A stretch of DNA of 64,000 bases, from contig CAXIDF010000001.1 of assembly GCA_964022665.1 (NCBI GenBank), positions 512,783-576,782 of the forward strand. Direction: 5' to 3'. This stretch comes from Haliea sp964022665 (lineage in GTDB: Bacteria; Pseudomonadota; Gammaproteobacteria; Pseudomonadales; Halieaceae). Position 1 is the first letter of the stretch. Every line of letters begins with the position of its first letter. A model generated the notes under the pieces. It searched no databases, was not told where the DNA came from, and saw only the letters and a list, made by a program, of their open reading frames with translations. Position numbers and translations under genes: made by a program. This document shows, in pieces, positions 34,823 through 43,093 of this stretch.

Positions 34823-35883
34823 GCAGTCACCGCCAGGGCTTTGCGCAAGCGACGGCGCATTTTCAGTTTTCGCCACAGGTTCAGGGGTTTGGCTCTGGGG
34901 GCGGGCCCGGCGGCCAGCACCTCGTCCACGGCGTCCAGCACCCGCACGCTGGAACGGCCATCGCGGAAGGGGTGGAGTTCCTCGCACAGCGCGCGCGCGG
35001 AATCCAGCAGTGCAGGGGGCCGTTCCAGCGCCTGCGCCAGCGCCGGTTCCACCGCTTCCACGTCCTGTGCATCCAACAGGTAAGGTCCCGCCATGCGGCT
35101 GCGGTAAGTGACCACAGGCCGGTCGAGGAACATGAACTCGAACATGATGGAAGAGGTGTCGCAGAGCATGACGTCGGCCTCGGGCAGCAGCGGCAGCAAA
35201 TCTGCATTGCTTTCCACGAAGCGCAGGTTAGGCCCGCTCATGTCGCGGTAGCGTTGGACGATCTCTGCGTCCATTTTCGGGTGCAGGGTGACGATGAAGC
35301 GCCATTTGCCGGTTGTCGCCAACCTTCCGATAACCCCCGCCAGTGCCGGTGCGGAGGTGATATTGCGACTGAAAGTGGAGGCGAAGAATACCACCGGGGG
35401 CTCATCCGTGGCGCGCAGGCGCGGCCCGGCGGGTGCGCCCGCGCTGAATAGGGGGTCCAGCTTGGGCCAGCCGGTGCGGCTCACACGGAAGTGACCGTGC
35501 TCGGCGGCCAGCGCGGAAAACTTCGCGGTGTCGGTGGCGGCGTGGGTGCAGTAGAGGTCAAACCAGCCGCGGATCGTGTAGTGATCGCTGGCGTCTTCGG
35601 TGACGTGCCCACGTTTGTTACGCGCCAGGCCGTGAAAAACCTCCACCTTGATGCCGGGGAGAAAGTGCGGCACCCAGTCGCCCGGTACAAAGGTGGCCAT
35701 CGCAGGGTAGGCGCGCGCCTCATCGACTGTGCACAGCAGGTGTTCATCAGGCTGCAGCGGCGCGCTACTGCACCCGGCAACGAACCAGGCAACCTGGCCT
35801 CCGCGACGGCGGATTTCAGCTTGCAGCGGGCGCAGAATGGAGTAGGCGTAGGGCTGGTTGACGAAGAACAGGTAGTGGCGCAT
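34816..35883 (-). CDS. CDP-glycerol glycerophosphotransferase (TagB/TagF)-like protein
   Basis: 355 residues from ATG 35883; the frame extends 14 residues upstream but the ATG begins a natural strand (MRHYLFFVNQPYAYS). Motifs of the family: Val-Phe-His-Gly-Leu-Ala with a basic stretch Arg-Asn-Lys-Arg-Gly-His, then Leu-His-Pro-Lys-Met and Cys-Asp-Thr-Ser-Ser-Ile-Met-Phe-Glu-Phe. In Gram-positives these enzymes polymerise teichoic acid; in Gram-negatives similar proteins attach phosphoglycerol or phosphosugars to surface glycans. No CDP-glycerol synthase (tagD) is in the window. It overlaps the ligase fusion gene by 7 bases tail to tail. An LPS-core role is inferred from position. Confidence 0.75.
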   Translation of the reverse strand: MRHYLFFVNQPYAYSILRPLQAEIRRRGGQVAWFVAGCSSAPLQPDEHLLCTVDEARAYPAMATFVPGDWVPHFLPGIKVEVFHGLARNKRGHVTEDASDHYTIRGWFDLYCTHAATDTAKFSALAAEHGHFRVSRTGWPKLDPLFSAGAPAGPRLRATDEPPVVFFASTFSRNITSAPALAGVIGRLATTGKWRFIVTLHPKMDAEIVQRYRDMSGPNLRFVESNADLLPLLPEADVMLCDTSSIMFEFMFLDRPVVTYRSRMAGPYLLDAQDVEAVEPALAQALERPPALLDSARALCEELHPFRDGRSSVRVLDAVDEVLAAGPAPRAKPLNLWRKLKMRRRLRKALAVTAQ

Positions 35884-35931
35884 GCGGCCCCGGGGTTCCG
35901 GCTGGTGGAGCGGGGAGTTTAACACAGGGCC

Positions 35932-36831
35932 TCAGGGGGCTTGGCGATACGGGTCCGGCTGGCCGGGCGGGCGGTGGCGAAAGCGTTTGTACTCCCACTG
36001 GTATTGGGCGGGTGCCTCGCGTACGCAGGCCTCCACGGAACGGTTGAGCGCGCCGGTCGCCACAACGGGGTCCGGGTCGGCGATGCCGTCCTCACAGCGA
36101 CGCACCACCAGCCGGAAACCGCGGCTGTCGGGCAGGCGTTGGCACCAGGTCATCAGCGGCACAGCAGCAGACTTCTGCAGCAGTTTGCTTACCAGCGTCA
36201 TGGTGCGTACGTCCATGCCGAAGAAGGGGGCATAGGCACTGCCGGCAGCGCGCGGGCTCTGGTCGGGCAGAATGCCCGAGACCTCTCCCTCGCGCAGCAG
36301 GCTGATCAGGCGCGCCAGGCCGCGTCGGTCTCCCGGTACCAGTTCCGAGCCGTGTCGGCTGCGACTCGCTGTCATGTAGGCTTCAAATCCGGGCAGTGAT
36401 GGGGGGCTGTAGAGCGCGGCCATTCGGTAGCGCGAAGAGAAATACAGGCCGCAAAGCTCCCAGTTGCCCAGGTGCGGCGCGAGCAGGAGCAAGCCCTTGC
36501 CGCTCGCTCGTGCTTCTGTGAGCAGCTCTTCGCCCTCGATTTCCTGCACCAGGCCCAGGCAACGCTCTACCGGCCACTCCCAGATCAGCGGAATTTCCAT
36601 CGCGACGCGCCCTGTGTGCTCCAGGCTCTCACGCGCCAGCTGTTTGCGCTCGCTTTCGCCCAGCTCCGGGTAGGCAATCGCCAGGTTGATCTGCGTCACA
36701 CGGTTGGAGCGGTTGGGAATGCGCCCTATCAGTCCGCCCAGCAGGGCGCCGATGCGCTGTGCCATGGCCAGGTTCAGTTTGCCCACCAGCCGAATCAGGC
36801 CAATCAGTAGACGTGCGCGTGTCAATGCCAT
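35932..36831 (-). CDS. Lipid A late acyltransferase (LpxL/HtrB family), copy 1
   Basis: 299 residues. One N-terminal membrane segment (about 7-40), then the acyltransferase motif H-L-G-N-W-E (HxxxxE, as in LpxL) in Ala-Pro-His-Leu-Gly-Asn-Trp-Glu, and further motifs Gly-Asp-Arg-Arg-Gly and Leu-Pro-Asp-Gln-Ser-Pro. It transfers a fatty acyl chain from ACP to Kdo2-lipid A at the inner membrane. A second copy follows upstream on the same strand. It starts with a normal ATG. Whether it is the lauroyl (LpxL) or myristoyl (LpxM) type is not decidable by eye. Confidence 0.9.
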   Translation of the reverse strand: MALTRARLLIGLIRLVGKLNLAMAQRIGALLGGLIGRIPNRSNRVTQINLAIAYPELGESERKQLARESLEHTGRVAMEIPLIWEWPVERCLGLVQEIEGEELLTEARASGKGLLLLAPHLGNWELCGLYFSSRYRMAALYSPPSLPGFEAYMTASRSRHGSELVPGDRRGLARLISLLREGEVSGILPDQSPRAAGSAYAPFFGMDVRTMTLVSKLLQKSAAVPLMTWCQRLPDSRGFRLVVRRCEDGIADPDPVVATGALNRSVEACVREAPAQYQWEYKRFRHRPPGQPDPYRQAP

Positions 36832-36891
36832 GTATCGAGTGCCCCACCAGTGCCCGCGGGGGTAAACGCTACCACCCTGTGCGCAGGCATG

Positions 36892-37839
36892 CTATGCATC
36901 CCTGCGGTAGAGGTCGGGGTCCTGCGGAGCGGGGCGTGTCTTGAAGCGCCGGTGCATCCACAGGTATTGCTCGGGGTGGCGGCGCACTTCCTGTTCGATC
37001 GTGGCATTGATCAGCGCAGCATCGGCGATGTCATCCCCCGTGGGAAAATTCTCCAGTGGTGGGTGAAAGTAGATATCGTAGCCCACGGCATCAGTGCGAC
37101 GGAAGTGACTGAAGGGCAGCACCGCACAGCCACTGCGCTCGACGATACGCGAAGTCGCCGTGATCGATGCAGTCTCAACGCCAAAGAAGGGGGCAAATAC
37201 GATGCCTTTGCGCCCGTAGTCCTGGTCGGTGGCATACCAGATCGTGCGATTCTCGCGCAGCCGGCGAAGCAGGCCGCGCAGGTCCTTTGCCGACAGCGCA
37301 ACACCATAGTGCCGCTCGCGCGCGCGCGTCATCACCGCATTAAGCAGCGCATTGTTGTGGTCGCGCTGCATGACATCAGCCTCGACAAATCGGGTCACCA
37401 GCGTGCCGCACAGGTCCAGCGAACTGTAGTGCCCGCCAAGCGCCAGGATACCCTTCCCCCTCTCCAGCGCGCGGGTCACATGCTCAAGGCCGTGCACACG
37501 CGTGGCAGGCAGGAAGGCGGCAGGGTTGCGGAACCAGGCGAGGCCGATTTCGAGAATTCCCACCCCGTTCGAGTGGAACGCACGCCGCGCAAGACGTACC
37601 TGTTCTTCGCGACTGAGCTCGGGAAAACACAGCGCAATGTTGACCTCGGCAATATGCCGGCGCCTGGGCAGAATACGATAGGCCAGTTCGCCGACACCTT
37701 TGCCCAGCCACCATTGCACGCGCAGGGGAAAGCGCGCCAGCAGCCACATCAGGCCAATCAGCAGCCAGGTCGGCCACCACCTCGGGTGCAGATAACTGCG
37801 ATACTGCGTATCACGGGTGCGTTGCCGTGTCGTGCTCAC
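36892..37839 (-). CDS. Lipid A late acyltransferase (LpxL/LpxM family), copy 2
   Basis: 315 residues from a GTG start at 37839 (the codon on the minus strand is GTG, then AGC ACG). Motif HYSSLD gives HxxxxD in place of HxxxxE of the neighbour. A membrane helix lies at about 23-44, and Thr-Asp-Gln-Asp-Tyr-Gly matches the LpxL DQ(D/E) region. The two acyltransferase genes, 60 bases apart on the same strand, suggest that two secondary chains are added to lipid A. It is divergent from waaA (130 bases). Confidence 0.88.
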   Translation of the reverse strand: MSTTRQRTRDTQYRSYLHPRWWPTWLLIGLMWLLARFPLRVQWWLGKGVGELAYRILPRRRHIAEVNIALCFPELSREEQVRLARRAFHSNGVGILEIGLAWFRNPAAFLPATRVHGLEHVTRALERGKGILALGGHYSSLDLCGTLVTRFVEADVMQRDHNNALLNAVMTRARERHYGVALSAKDLRGLLRRLRENRTIWYATDQDYGRKGIVFAPFFGVETASITATSRIVERSGCAVLPFSHFRRTDAVGYDIYFHPPLENFPTGDDIADAALINATIEQEVRRHPEQYLWMHRRFKTRPAPQDPDLYRRDA

Positions 37840-37969
37840 GTGGCGGCATACCTTGTACGAAATCGGGGCTCAAGTTTAGCAGCCCTGCAGGGGCAGGCGG
37901 GAATAGTTCCACAGCAGGTGGCCCGAGCTTTGGGTAGAATGTGGCGCAGAGCCTGTTATCGGAATCGTC

Positions 37970-39250
37970 ATGCTGCGTGCGTTGTACTCTTTCGTGTTCC
38001 GCCTCGCGCTGCCTTTTGTGCTGCTGCAGCTGTGGTGGAGTAGTCGCGGCGGTGCGGGGCCTCATGGCAACTGGCGCGAGCGCCTCGGTTGGGTGTCGCC
38101 AGCTCCGACGCCTGTGGTCTGGGTGCACGCCGTGTCGGTGGGTGAAACCATCGCCGCGGCGCCCTTGGTGAACGCGCTGCTGCAACGTCACCCCGGCTGC
38201 CGGATTCTGATGACGGCGATGACCGCCACCGGTTCCGCGCGCGCGCGCGCCTTGTTCGGCGATCGCGTGCAGTACGCCTACTCTCCCTACGATACACCGG
38301 GTGCCGTGTCGCGCTTCCTGGACCGTGTGCGTCCCGCGGCGCTGGTGATCATGGAAACGGAGCTGTGGCCCAACATGGTCGGGCTCACCGAAGAGCGGGG
38401 TATTCCTGTGGTGCTGGTGAATGCCAGATTGTCCGAACGCTCGGCGCGGGGCTACCGGCGTATCTCCGGGCTGGTGCACCCGATGGTGGCACAGTTGGCC
38501 TGGATTGCCGCACAGGGCGCTGATGACGCGCGCCGTTTCCGCGCCATCGGCGCCTCGCCCGAGCGTGTGTCGGTCACCGGCAGTATCAAGTTTGATGTTG
38601 TTGTCGACCAGCGTTTGCGAGCAGCGGCACTGCGTTTGCGCGCGCAGCTGGGAGAGTCGCGGCCGGTGTGGATTGCCGCGAGCACCCACGATGGAGAAGA
38701 CGAACAGATTCTTGTCGCCCATCGCCAGGTGCTACAACATCAGCCGGACGCGCTGTTGATGCTGGTGCCGCGTCATCCGGAGCGTTTCGATGCCGTGGCG
38801 CAGCGCGCGCAGTCGCAGGGTTTTACCCTCACGCGCCGGTCTGCCCCCTCAATAGCCGCCGCTCAGGTGTACCTCGGCGACACCATGGGGGAGCTGCTAC
38901 TACTCTACGGCGCCGCGGACATCGCCTTCGTGGCCGGCTCACTGATTCAGCGCGGCGGACACAACCCGTTGGAGCCGGCGGCCTGGGGGCTGCCGGTGCT
39001 GGCGGGCCCGCATGTTTTCAACTTCGAGGCAATTTACGCGGCATTGGAGGAAGCCGGGGGGCTGGTGGCGGTACGGGGGGCCGAAAGCCTTGCCAATGCG
39101 GTGCTTGCGCTGTTTGCCAACGCGGAGCAGCGGCGGCTCACGGGGGCATGTGCAGCGGCCTTGATCGAGGCGAATCGTGGGCCTTTGCAAGCGGTGCTGG
39201 AAGGGCTGGAGCAACATCTTCCCGTGCTCAGTGATAGTCCCAAAAACTGA
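37970..39250 (+). CDS. waaA: Kdo transferase WaaA (KdtA)
   Basis: 426 residues, full length. An N-terminal membrane anchor (3-23) precedes a GT-B fold. Hallmarks: Gly-Pro-x-Gly-Asn-Trp-Arg-Glu-Arg-Leu-Gly near residue 30, Trp-x-His-Ala-Val-Ser-Val-Gly-Glu with the catalytic Glu, Met-Glu-Thr-Glu-Leu-Trp-Pro-Asn, Gly-Ser-Ile-Lys-Phe-Asp, and Gly-Gly-His-Asn-Pro-Leu-Glu-Pro. It transfers Kdo from CMP-Kdo to lipid IVA. The Kdo kinase gene in the same region suggests a single-Kdo type, but WaaA valency cannot be read from sequence. Confidence 0.95.
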   Translation: MLRALYSFVFRLALPFVLLQLWWSSRGGAGPHGNWRERLGWVSPAPTPVVWVHAVSVGETIAAAPLVNALLQRHPGCRILMTAMTATGSARARALFGDRVQYAYSPYDTPGAVSRFLDRVRPAALVIMETELWPNMVGLTEERGIPVVLVNARLSERSARGYRRISGLVHPMVAQLAWIAAQGADDARRFRAIGASPERVSVTGSIKFDVVVDQRLRAAALRLRAQLGESRPVWIAASTHDGEDEQILVAHRQVLQHQPDALLMLVPRHPERFDAVAQRAQSQGFTLTRRSAPSIAAAQVYLGDTMGELLLLYGAADIAFVAGSLIQRGGHNPLEPAAWGLPVLAGPHVFNFEAIYAALEEAGGLVAVRGAESLANAVLALFANAEQRRLTGACAAALIEANRGPLQAVLEGLEQHLPVLSDSPKN

Positions 39251-39255
39251 GGAGG

Positions 39256-39789
39256 CTAGAGGCTGCCGATCAGCGCTTCGCGCAGGGCGGGGCGGCTGGT
39301 GTCCGGGGAGAGCCAGATGGCCACGAAATGCTCACCAAAATCAGCATCGTCGATAACGCCCAGTTTCTTGCCGTTGAAGTAGAAGGTGCTGCGGTTGGCG
39401 GTGTCGATCTCCAGGGCAATCACGTCGTTTTTGCCCACGTCCGGCCACAGGTTGCTGAGCTGCGACAGCCACTGGTCGCGGCGTTCATGGGACAGCTGCA
39501 AGTGGTCCCACTCCTCACCGGTCTGCTCTACCAGCGCCTGCGCGGCGAAATCCCGCAGGTACTGGATTTCCAACCGCAACGGTCGCTGGGCGTTCTCGTA
39601 GCGCCCGTTTTCGGTATACAGCCTTGAATCGTACACTGACCAGAACATTACGTTGAGACGCGCCTCGCCCACCAGTTGCAGGTTTTCCGCCGGCGGCGTC
39701 GCGGTTGCCACAGGCGTATTGCTGGCGGCGGTCGATATGGCGAGCGTGCAGGCAAGGCTGAGTAAGAGGCTCGTACACAGGCGTTTCAT
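39256..39789 (-). CDS. Chalcone-isomerase-like exported protein
   Basis: 177 residues from ATG 39789, 7 bases after the stop of the upstream gene; the longer frame to 40182 overlaps that gene and is rejected. A Sec signal peptide spans 1-22. The mature part (Gly-Glu-Ala-Arg-Leu-Asn-Val-Met-Phe-Trp-Ser-Val-Tyr-Asp-Ser-Arg-Leu-Tyr) matches the chalcone isomerase-like family of bacterial periplasmic proteins, whose true role is unknown. Coupled with DUF2878, an adjacency I recall from other gammaproteobacterial genomes. Confidence 0.82.
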   Translation of the reverse strand: MKRLCTSLLLSLACTLAISTAASNTPVATATPPAENLQLVGEARLNVMFWSVYDSRLYTENGRYENAQRPLRLEIQYLRDFAAQALVEQTGEEWDHLQLSHERRDQWLSQLSNLWPDVGKNDVIALEIDTANRSTFYFNGKKLGVIDDADFGEHFVAIWLSPDTSRPALREALIGSL

Positions 39790-39796
39790 GTTGCAG

Positions 39797-40348
39797 TTAC
39801 TCCTTGGCCTGAAAGAGGCGTTGCTGCAGGTAGTATAGCGTGGGCAGTGCGAGCGACCAGATGGCAGCCATGAGCAGCAGGCTCTGCCAGAGCGGCCAGC
39901 CAAACTCCACCGCACCCAGGCGGCTACCGGCATAGTAGTTGAACGGGAGCACCAGTGCGCCGGCGGCGGCTGTGAGCCACGGGCGCGTGGCGAAGAACAC
40001 CAGGCTGCGCCCCAGGGTTGTGGCGAACGCCAGCCACAGGCAGCAAAGCCACAAAGGAAGGAAGGCCCCACCGGGGAACTGGAAGATACCTGCAGCGCTG
40101 AGGACGGCATCGACGGCCATGCCAATGCCGCCCAGCAGGGCCAGTTGACCGAGCTCGCGCAAACGCTGTGGCACCAGCGCAAAATGCAGGCCGATCAGTC
40201 CGAGGGTGACGGCCAGCAGCGCATCCTGACCCAGCACAGCACAAAACCAAGTGGTCTGGAACCAGAGGGCATTGAACCACGCCTTTTCCGTCATTTGGCG
40301 GGCAAAAGGCCGCGCAATGGGTGCATTGTCGGCGAGGGGGTTGCTCAT
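39797..40348 (-). CDS. DUF2878 membrane protein
   Basis: 183 residues from ATG 40348 with about five transmembrane helices. The pattern Trp-Phe-Asn-Ala-Leu-Trp-Phe-Gln-Thr-x-Trp-Phe and the later Pro-Phe-Asn-Tyr-Tyr match DUF2878. Function unknown. It is followed after 7 bases by the chalcone-isomerase-like gene on the same strand; the pair should be translated together. Confidence 0.85.
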   Translation of the reverse strand: MSNPLADNAPIARPFARQMTEKAWFNALWFQTTWFCAVLGQDALLAVTLGLIGLHFALVPQRLRELGQLALLGGIGMAVDAVLSAAGIFQFPGGAFLPLWLCCLWLAFATTLGRSLVFFATRPWLTAAAGALVLPFNYYAGSRLGAVEFGWPLWQSLLLMAAIWSLALPTLYYLQQRLFQAKE

Positions 40349-40412
40349 GGGGAGATCCCACGTGATTGGAGTGTTGTTACGCCGCCCCCCGGCCGCCGGA
40401 TCAGTCTGTCGG

Positions 40413-40997
40413 TCAGTGGCCCGGTTTGGTGCCGTGCACGCCCAGATAGTGTGAACTCAGGGTAGGCACCGCGTCCAGTGGCTCGTTGATCTCGTAGAGA
40501 CGCTCGTAGCGGGTCTCACGAATGAGCCAGCGACCATCTTCTTTCACGTAGCGGTCCCAATAGAGTGCCGTGCCGGTGGTGAGCGACTTGTAGTCCAGCT
40601 GCCACATGTGGTCCGCCAGGTACCAGATGCCGGTGGCTTCGGTGGCGCTGAGAATCTGGATCTCCGGTTGGTGGCCGTTGTGATGACCAATGGTGCCGGC
40701 ATTGAAGGCGCCACCGATGTTGGCCAGATAGTCATCACGACCGTCGACCTTCCATTCGTAGGTGCCGCCCTTGAAGTGTACCTCAACATCCCGATGGAAC
40801 AGTGGGGCCAGTTCTTCCAGGTTGGCAGTGTCGATGCAGCGAAAATAGGTGTGCTTGAGCTGCTTGATGGCCTCAAGGTCCATCAACTGTTGAATATTGC
40901 GGCGCAGCCCCTCGAGGTCGGTGCCGGTGGCTTCCAGCGGCAAGCCTTCCTTGATGCCCATGGTGGTCTTGTTCAGTTTCTGGCGCTCTGTGCTCAT
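40413..40997 (-). CDS. SnoaL-like (NTF2-fold) protein
   Basis: 194 residues from ATG 40997; the frame is open beyond it but runs back over the divergent TetR gene. A cone-shaped NTF2 fold is suggested by Leu-Glu-Ala-Ile-Lys-x-Leu-Lys-His-Thr-Tyr-Phe-Arg-Cys-Ile-Asp and Leu-Phe-His-Arg-Asp-Val-Glu. Such proteins act as isomerases, dehydratases or binding proteins for hydrophobic substrates. It is divergent from the TetR gene by 187 bases, the usual arrangement of a regulator and its target, so the TetR protein may control it as well. Confidence 0.78.
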   Translation of the reverse strand: MSTERQKLNKTTMGIKEGLPLEATGTDLEGLRRNIQQLMDLEAIKQLKHTYFRCIDTANLEELAPLFHRDVEVHFKGGTYEWKVDGRDDYLANIGGAFNAGTIGHHNGHQPEIQILSATEATGIWYLADHMWQLDYKSLTTGTALYWDRYVKEDGRWLIRETRYERLYEINEPLDAVPTLSSHYLGVHGTKPGH

Positions 40998-41184
40998 GGT
41001 TCCCTCCCCGGGTTTATTGTCGTCACGCCGCAGTCTAAGCGGCGCACCGGCGGGGGTCACCACGGCGGAGGCTGAATAGTTAAGCCCAGCGCAGGGTTGT
41101 CGTAAACTTGGCATCCAAACGGGTTCAGGTAGCGGCGTATATCCCCGGAAGGCGAGACTTGTCGCCGGAGGCCTCGTTATACTG

Positions 41185-41889
41185 ATGGCCACGGCCGATC
41201 CGAAGCAGCGGTATGACGACACCCCGATGACAGCAAGCGCCGGCAACAAACAGCACAAGCGATCCTCGCAGACCCGTGACACACTGATAGCCACGGCGGA
41301 ATGGCTCTATGCCAGCCGGGGGATTGATAGCGTGTCACTGAACGAGATCCTGGCCGCCTCCGGACACAAGAACCGCAGCGCCATGCAGTACCACTTCGGC
41401 AACCGCGAGGGGTTGCTGCAGGCGATCATTGATCGTCACTCGCAGCAGGTGTACGCACTGCGCGCCGCCTTCATGGACAGCGTCGACACCACGGCCTGTT
41501 CCGGCCCGGCACTCGCCGCCCGCGTGTTTGTACAACCCATCGCCGATTACATGGATGCCGAAACAGCCGGCATTCACTACGTCAAGATATTGTCGCAAAT
41601 GACCGTGCAGAACACGGCATTGATCTATGGTCTTGAGAAAGCACCGGTCACCCTGACCATGGACCCGAGGCACCGTCGTATCGCCGCGGATGCGCTCTCC
41701 CACCTGGGAAAAACGGAAGCGAACCGCCGCACTTTTCTATCAGTGGGCATGGTGTTTCACTCGCTGGCGGATATCTATCGCCTGAAGGACATTGTCCATA
41801 AACCGGACGAGTTGTCTGATCGGCGCCGCATGGTCGAGCAGGTCGTCTGTGCCCTGCAGGCCTACTACGCAGCCCCCGCCTGGCAATAG
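41185..41889 (+). CDS. TetR-family transcriptional regulator
   Basis: 234 residues from ATG 41185, or 220 from ATG 41227, where the TetR domain starts almost at once (lysine-rich then TRDTLIATAEWLYASRGID). The helix-turn-helix at about 50-70 reads Val-Ser-Leu-Asn-Glu-Ile-Leu-Ala-Ala-Ser-Gly-His-Lys-Asn-Arg-Ser-Ala followed by Met-Gln-Tyr-His-Phe-Gly-Asn. The C-terminal ligand domain is diverged. It lies between the SnoaL-like gene and the ADH/MBL operon and should repress one or both. Confidence 0.88.
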   Translation: MATADPKQRYDDTPMTASAGNKQHKRSSQTRDTLIATAEWLYASRGIDSVSLNEILAASGHKNRSAMQYHFGNREGLLQAIIDRHSQQVYALRAAFMDSVDTTACSGPALAARVFVQPIADYMDAETAGIHYVKILSQMTVQNTALIYGLEKAPVTLTMDPRHRRIAADALSHLGKTEANRRTFLSVGMVFHSLADIYRLKDIVHKPDELSDRRRMVEQVVCALQAYYAAPAWQ

Positions 41890-41948
41890 GTGGGAGTGAT
41901 GTAGTGCCCGGTCGGCGGTTCAACAATCCACGATACCGTCGTACCATA

Positions 41949-41966
41949 TTAATGCGTTCACATTAA
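41949..41966. promoter_or_regulatory. 18-bp inverted repeat, candidate TetR operator
   Basis: TTAATG-N6-CATTAA, with 6-bp perfect arms, 65-82 bases before the alcohol dehydrogenase start and directly after the TetR gene. It ends 3 bases before the -35 at 41970. Symmetry and position suit the neighbouring TetR regulator. Confidence 0.5.
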
Positions 41967-41969
41967 AAT

Positions 41970-41997
41970 TTGCATGGCGGGGCGGTTGGGCGATACT
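41970..41997 (+). promoter_or_regulatory. Possible promoter of the ADH-MBL-sulfotransferase operon
   Basis: TTGCAT (41970-41975), a 16-base spacer, and GATACT (41992-41997). Predicted start point near 42004, giving a leader of about 27 bases. Confidence 0.35.
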
Positions 41998-42030
41998 GTT
42001 TTCCCACTGCGACCAATCAGGTGAGCCGCC

Positions 42031-43056
42031 ATGACAACCATTCCACTGGCACGCATACATGCCCCCAACGACGTCAGGCTCGATACCGTCGAGATGCCGC
42101 GACCGGGGCCGGACGATGTCCTGATCCGCGTGGAGCGCTGCGGTATCTGCGGCTCCGACATTACCTATGCAAAGTTGGGTGGCATTCCGGGCACGGTCAG
42201 CCCGTTTGCGCTGGGTCATGAATTTGCCGGGGAGATCGTCGAGACCGGGGCGAATGTAGCGCATCTGGCGGTGGGTGACCGGGTGGTGGTCAACCCCGAG
42301 GCCGCGGCAAACCGTATCGGCAGCTCCGGTCTTCGAGGCGCATTCTCTCCCTATATTGTGTTCGAAAACGCCGCCGCCGCCCCTCAAGGCATTCTGCCCC
42401 TGCCGCCAGGGCTGGACTATGACACGGGTGCGTTGGTGGAGCCGCTCTCGGTCGGCATGCATGGCGCCAATCAGGGCAAGGTGAGCCGTGGCGACAAGGT
42501 CGTGATCTTCGGCGCTGGCCCGGTGGGGCTGGCGGCCGGTGTGGCGGCTAAATACTTCGGCGCCGAGAGTGTGGTGATTGCCGACCTCTCCGAGCGCCGC
42601 CTGGGGACGGCACGTGAGTTGGGCTTGGAAACTTTCAGTGCGGGCAGCGAGTCTCTGACTGCGTTTCTACGCCGGACGCATGGCACGGTGACGAACGACC
42701 CGCTGCTCGGCGACCAACCGGCCACCGATGTGTTTATCGAGGCAACGGGAGTTGGCGCGGTCTTCACTGAACTCTGCGAGAGCGCGCGCAAAGGCGCCCG
42801 TATCGTTGTGGTGGGTGTGCATTTCCAGCCGGTTGAGCTCAACATGATCAACCTGTTGATGAAAGAGCTGGTGATCACGGCGGCCACGCAATATCCCGTG
42901 GAATTCCCTGAGGTGCTGGACATGCTCCAGTCGGGCGCCGTGGATGTGCGCCCGATGATCAGTCATCACTTTCCCCTGTCGCAGTTTGTCAGCGCCTTTT
43001 CCCAGGCGCAAAAAACGGATGAAGCGGTCAAGGTTATTGTGGACTGCCAGAAATAA
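42031..43056 (+). CDS. Zinc-dependent alcohol dehydrogenase (MDR), no structural zinc loop
   Basis: 341 residues. Catalytic zinc motif C40-G-S-D (CGICGSD) and G62-H63-E64 are present. The four-cysteine structural-zinc loop expected between residues 90 and 115 is absent: that region reads Asn-Pro-Glu-Ala-Ala-Ala-Asn-Arg-Ile-Gly. Nucleotide site is Gly-Ala-Gly-Pro-Val-Gly-Leu. It oxidises secondary alcohols or polyols in relatives such as butanediol and sorbitol dehydrogenases; substrate here unknown. It opens an operon with MBL (37-base gap), sulfotransferase (27) and SDR (4). Confidence 0.9.
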   Translation: MTTIPLARIHAPNDVRLDTVEMPRPGPDDVLIRVERCGICGSDITYAKLGGIPGTVSPFALGHEFAGEIVETGANVAHLAVGDRVVVNPEAAANRIGSSGLRGAFSPYIVFENAAAAPQGILPLPPGLDYDTGALVEPLSVGMHGANQGKVSRGDKVVIFGAGPVGLAAGVAAKYFGAESVVIADLSERRLGTARELGLETFSAGSESLTAFLRRTHGTVTNDPLLGDQPATDVFIEATGVGAVFTELCESARKGARIVVVGVHFQPVELNMINLLMKELVITAATQYPVEFPEVLDMLQSGAVDVRPMISHHFPLSQFVSAFSQAQKTDEAVKVIVDCQK

Positions 43057-43093
43057 TGACAAGCAGGGTTAGCTGCCCGACGAGGTTACCAGT

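Noticed and set aside
39790..40182. Long form of the chalcone-isomerase-like protein
   Set aside because: The extra 131 residues are out-of-frame sequence of the DUF2878 gene; the ATG at 39789 starts a clear signal peptide.
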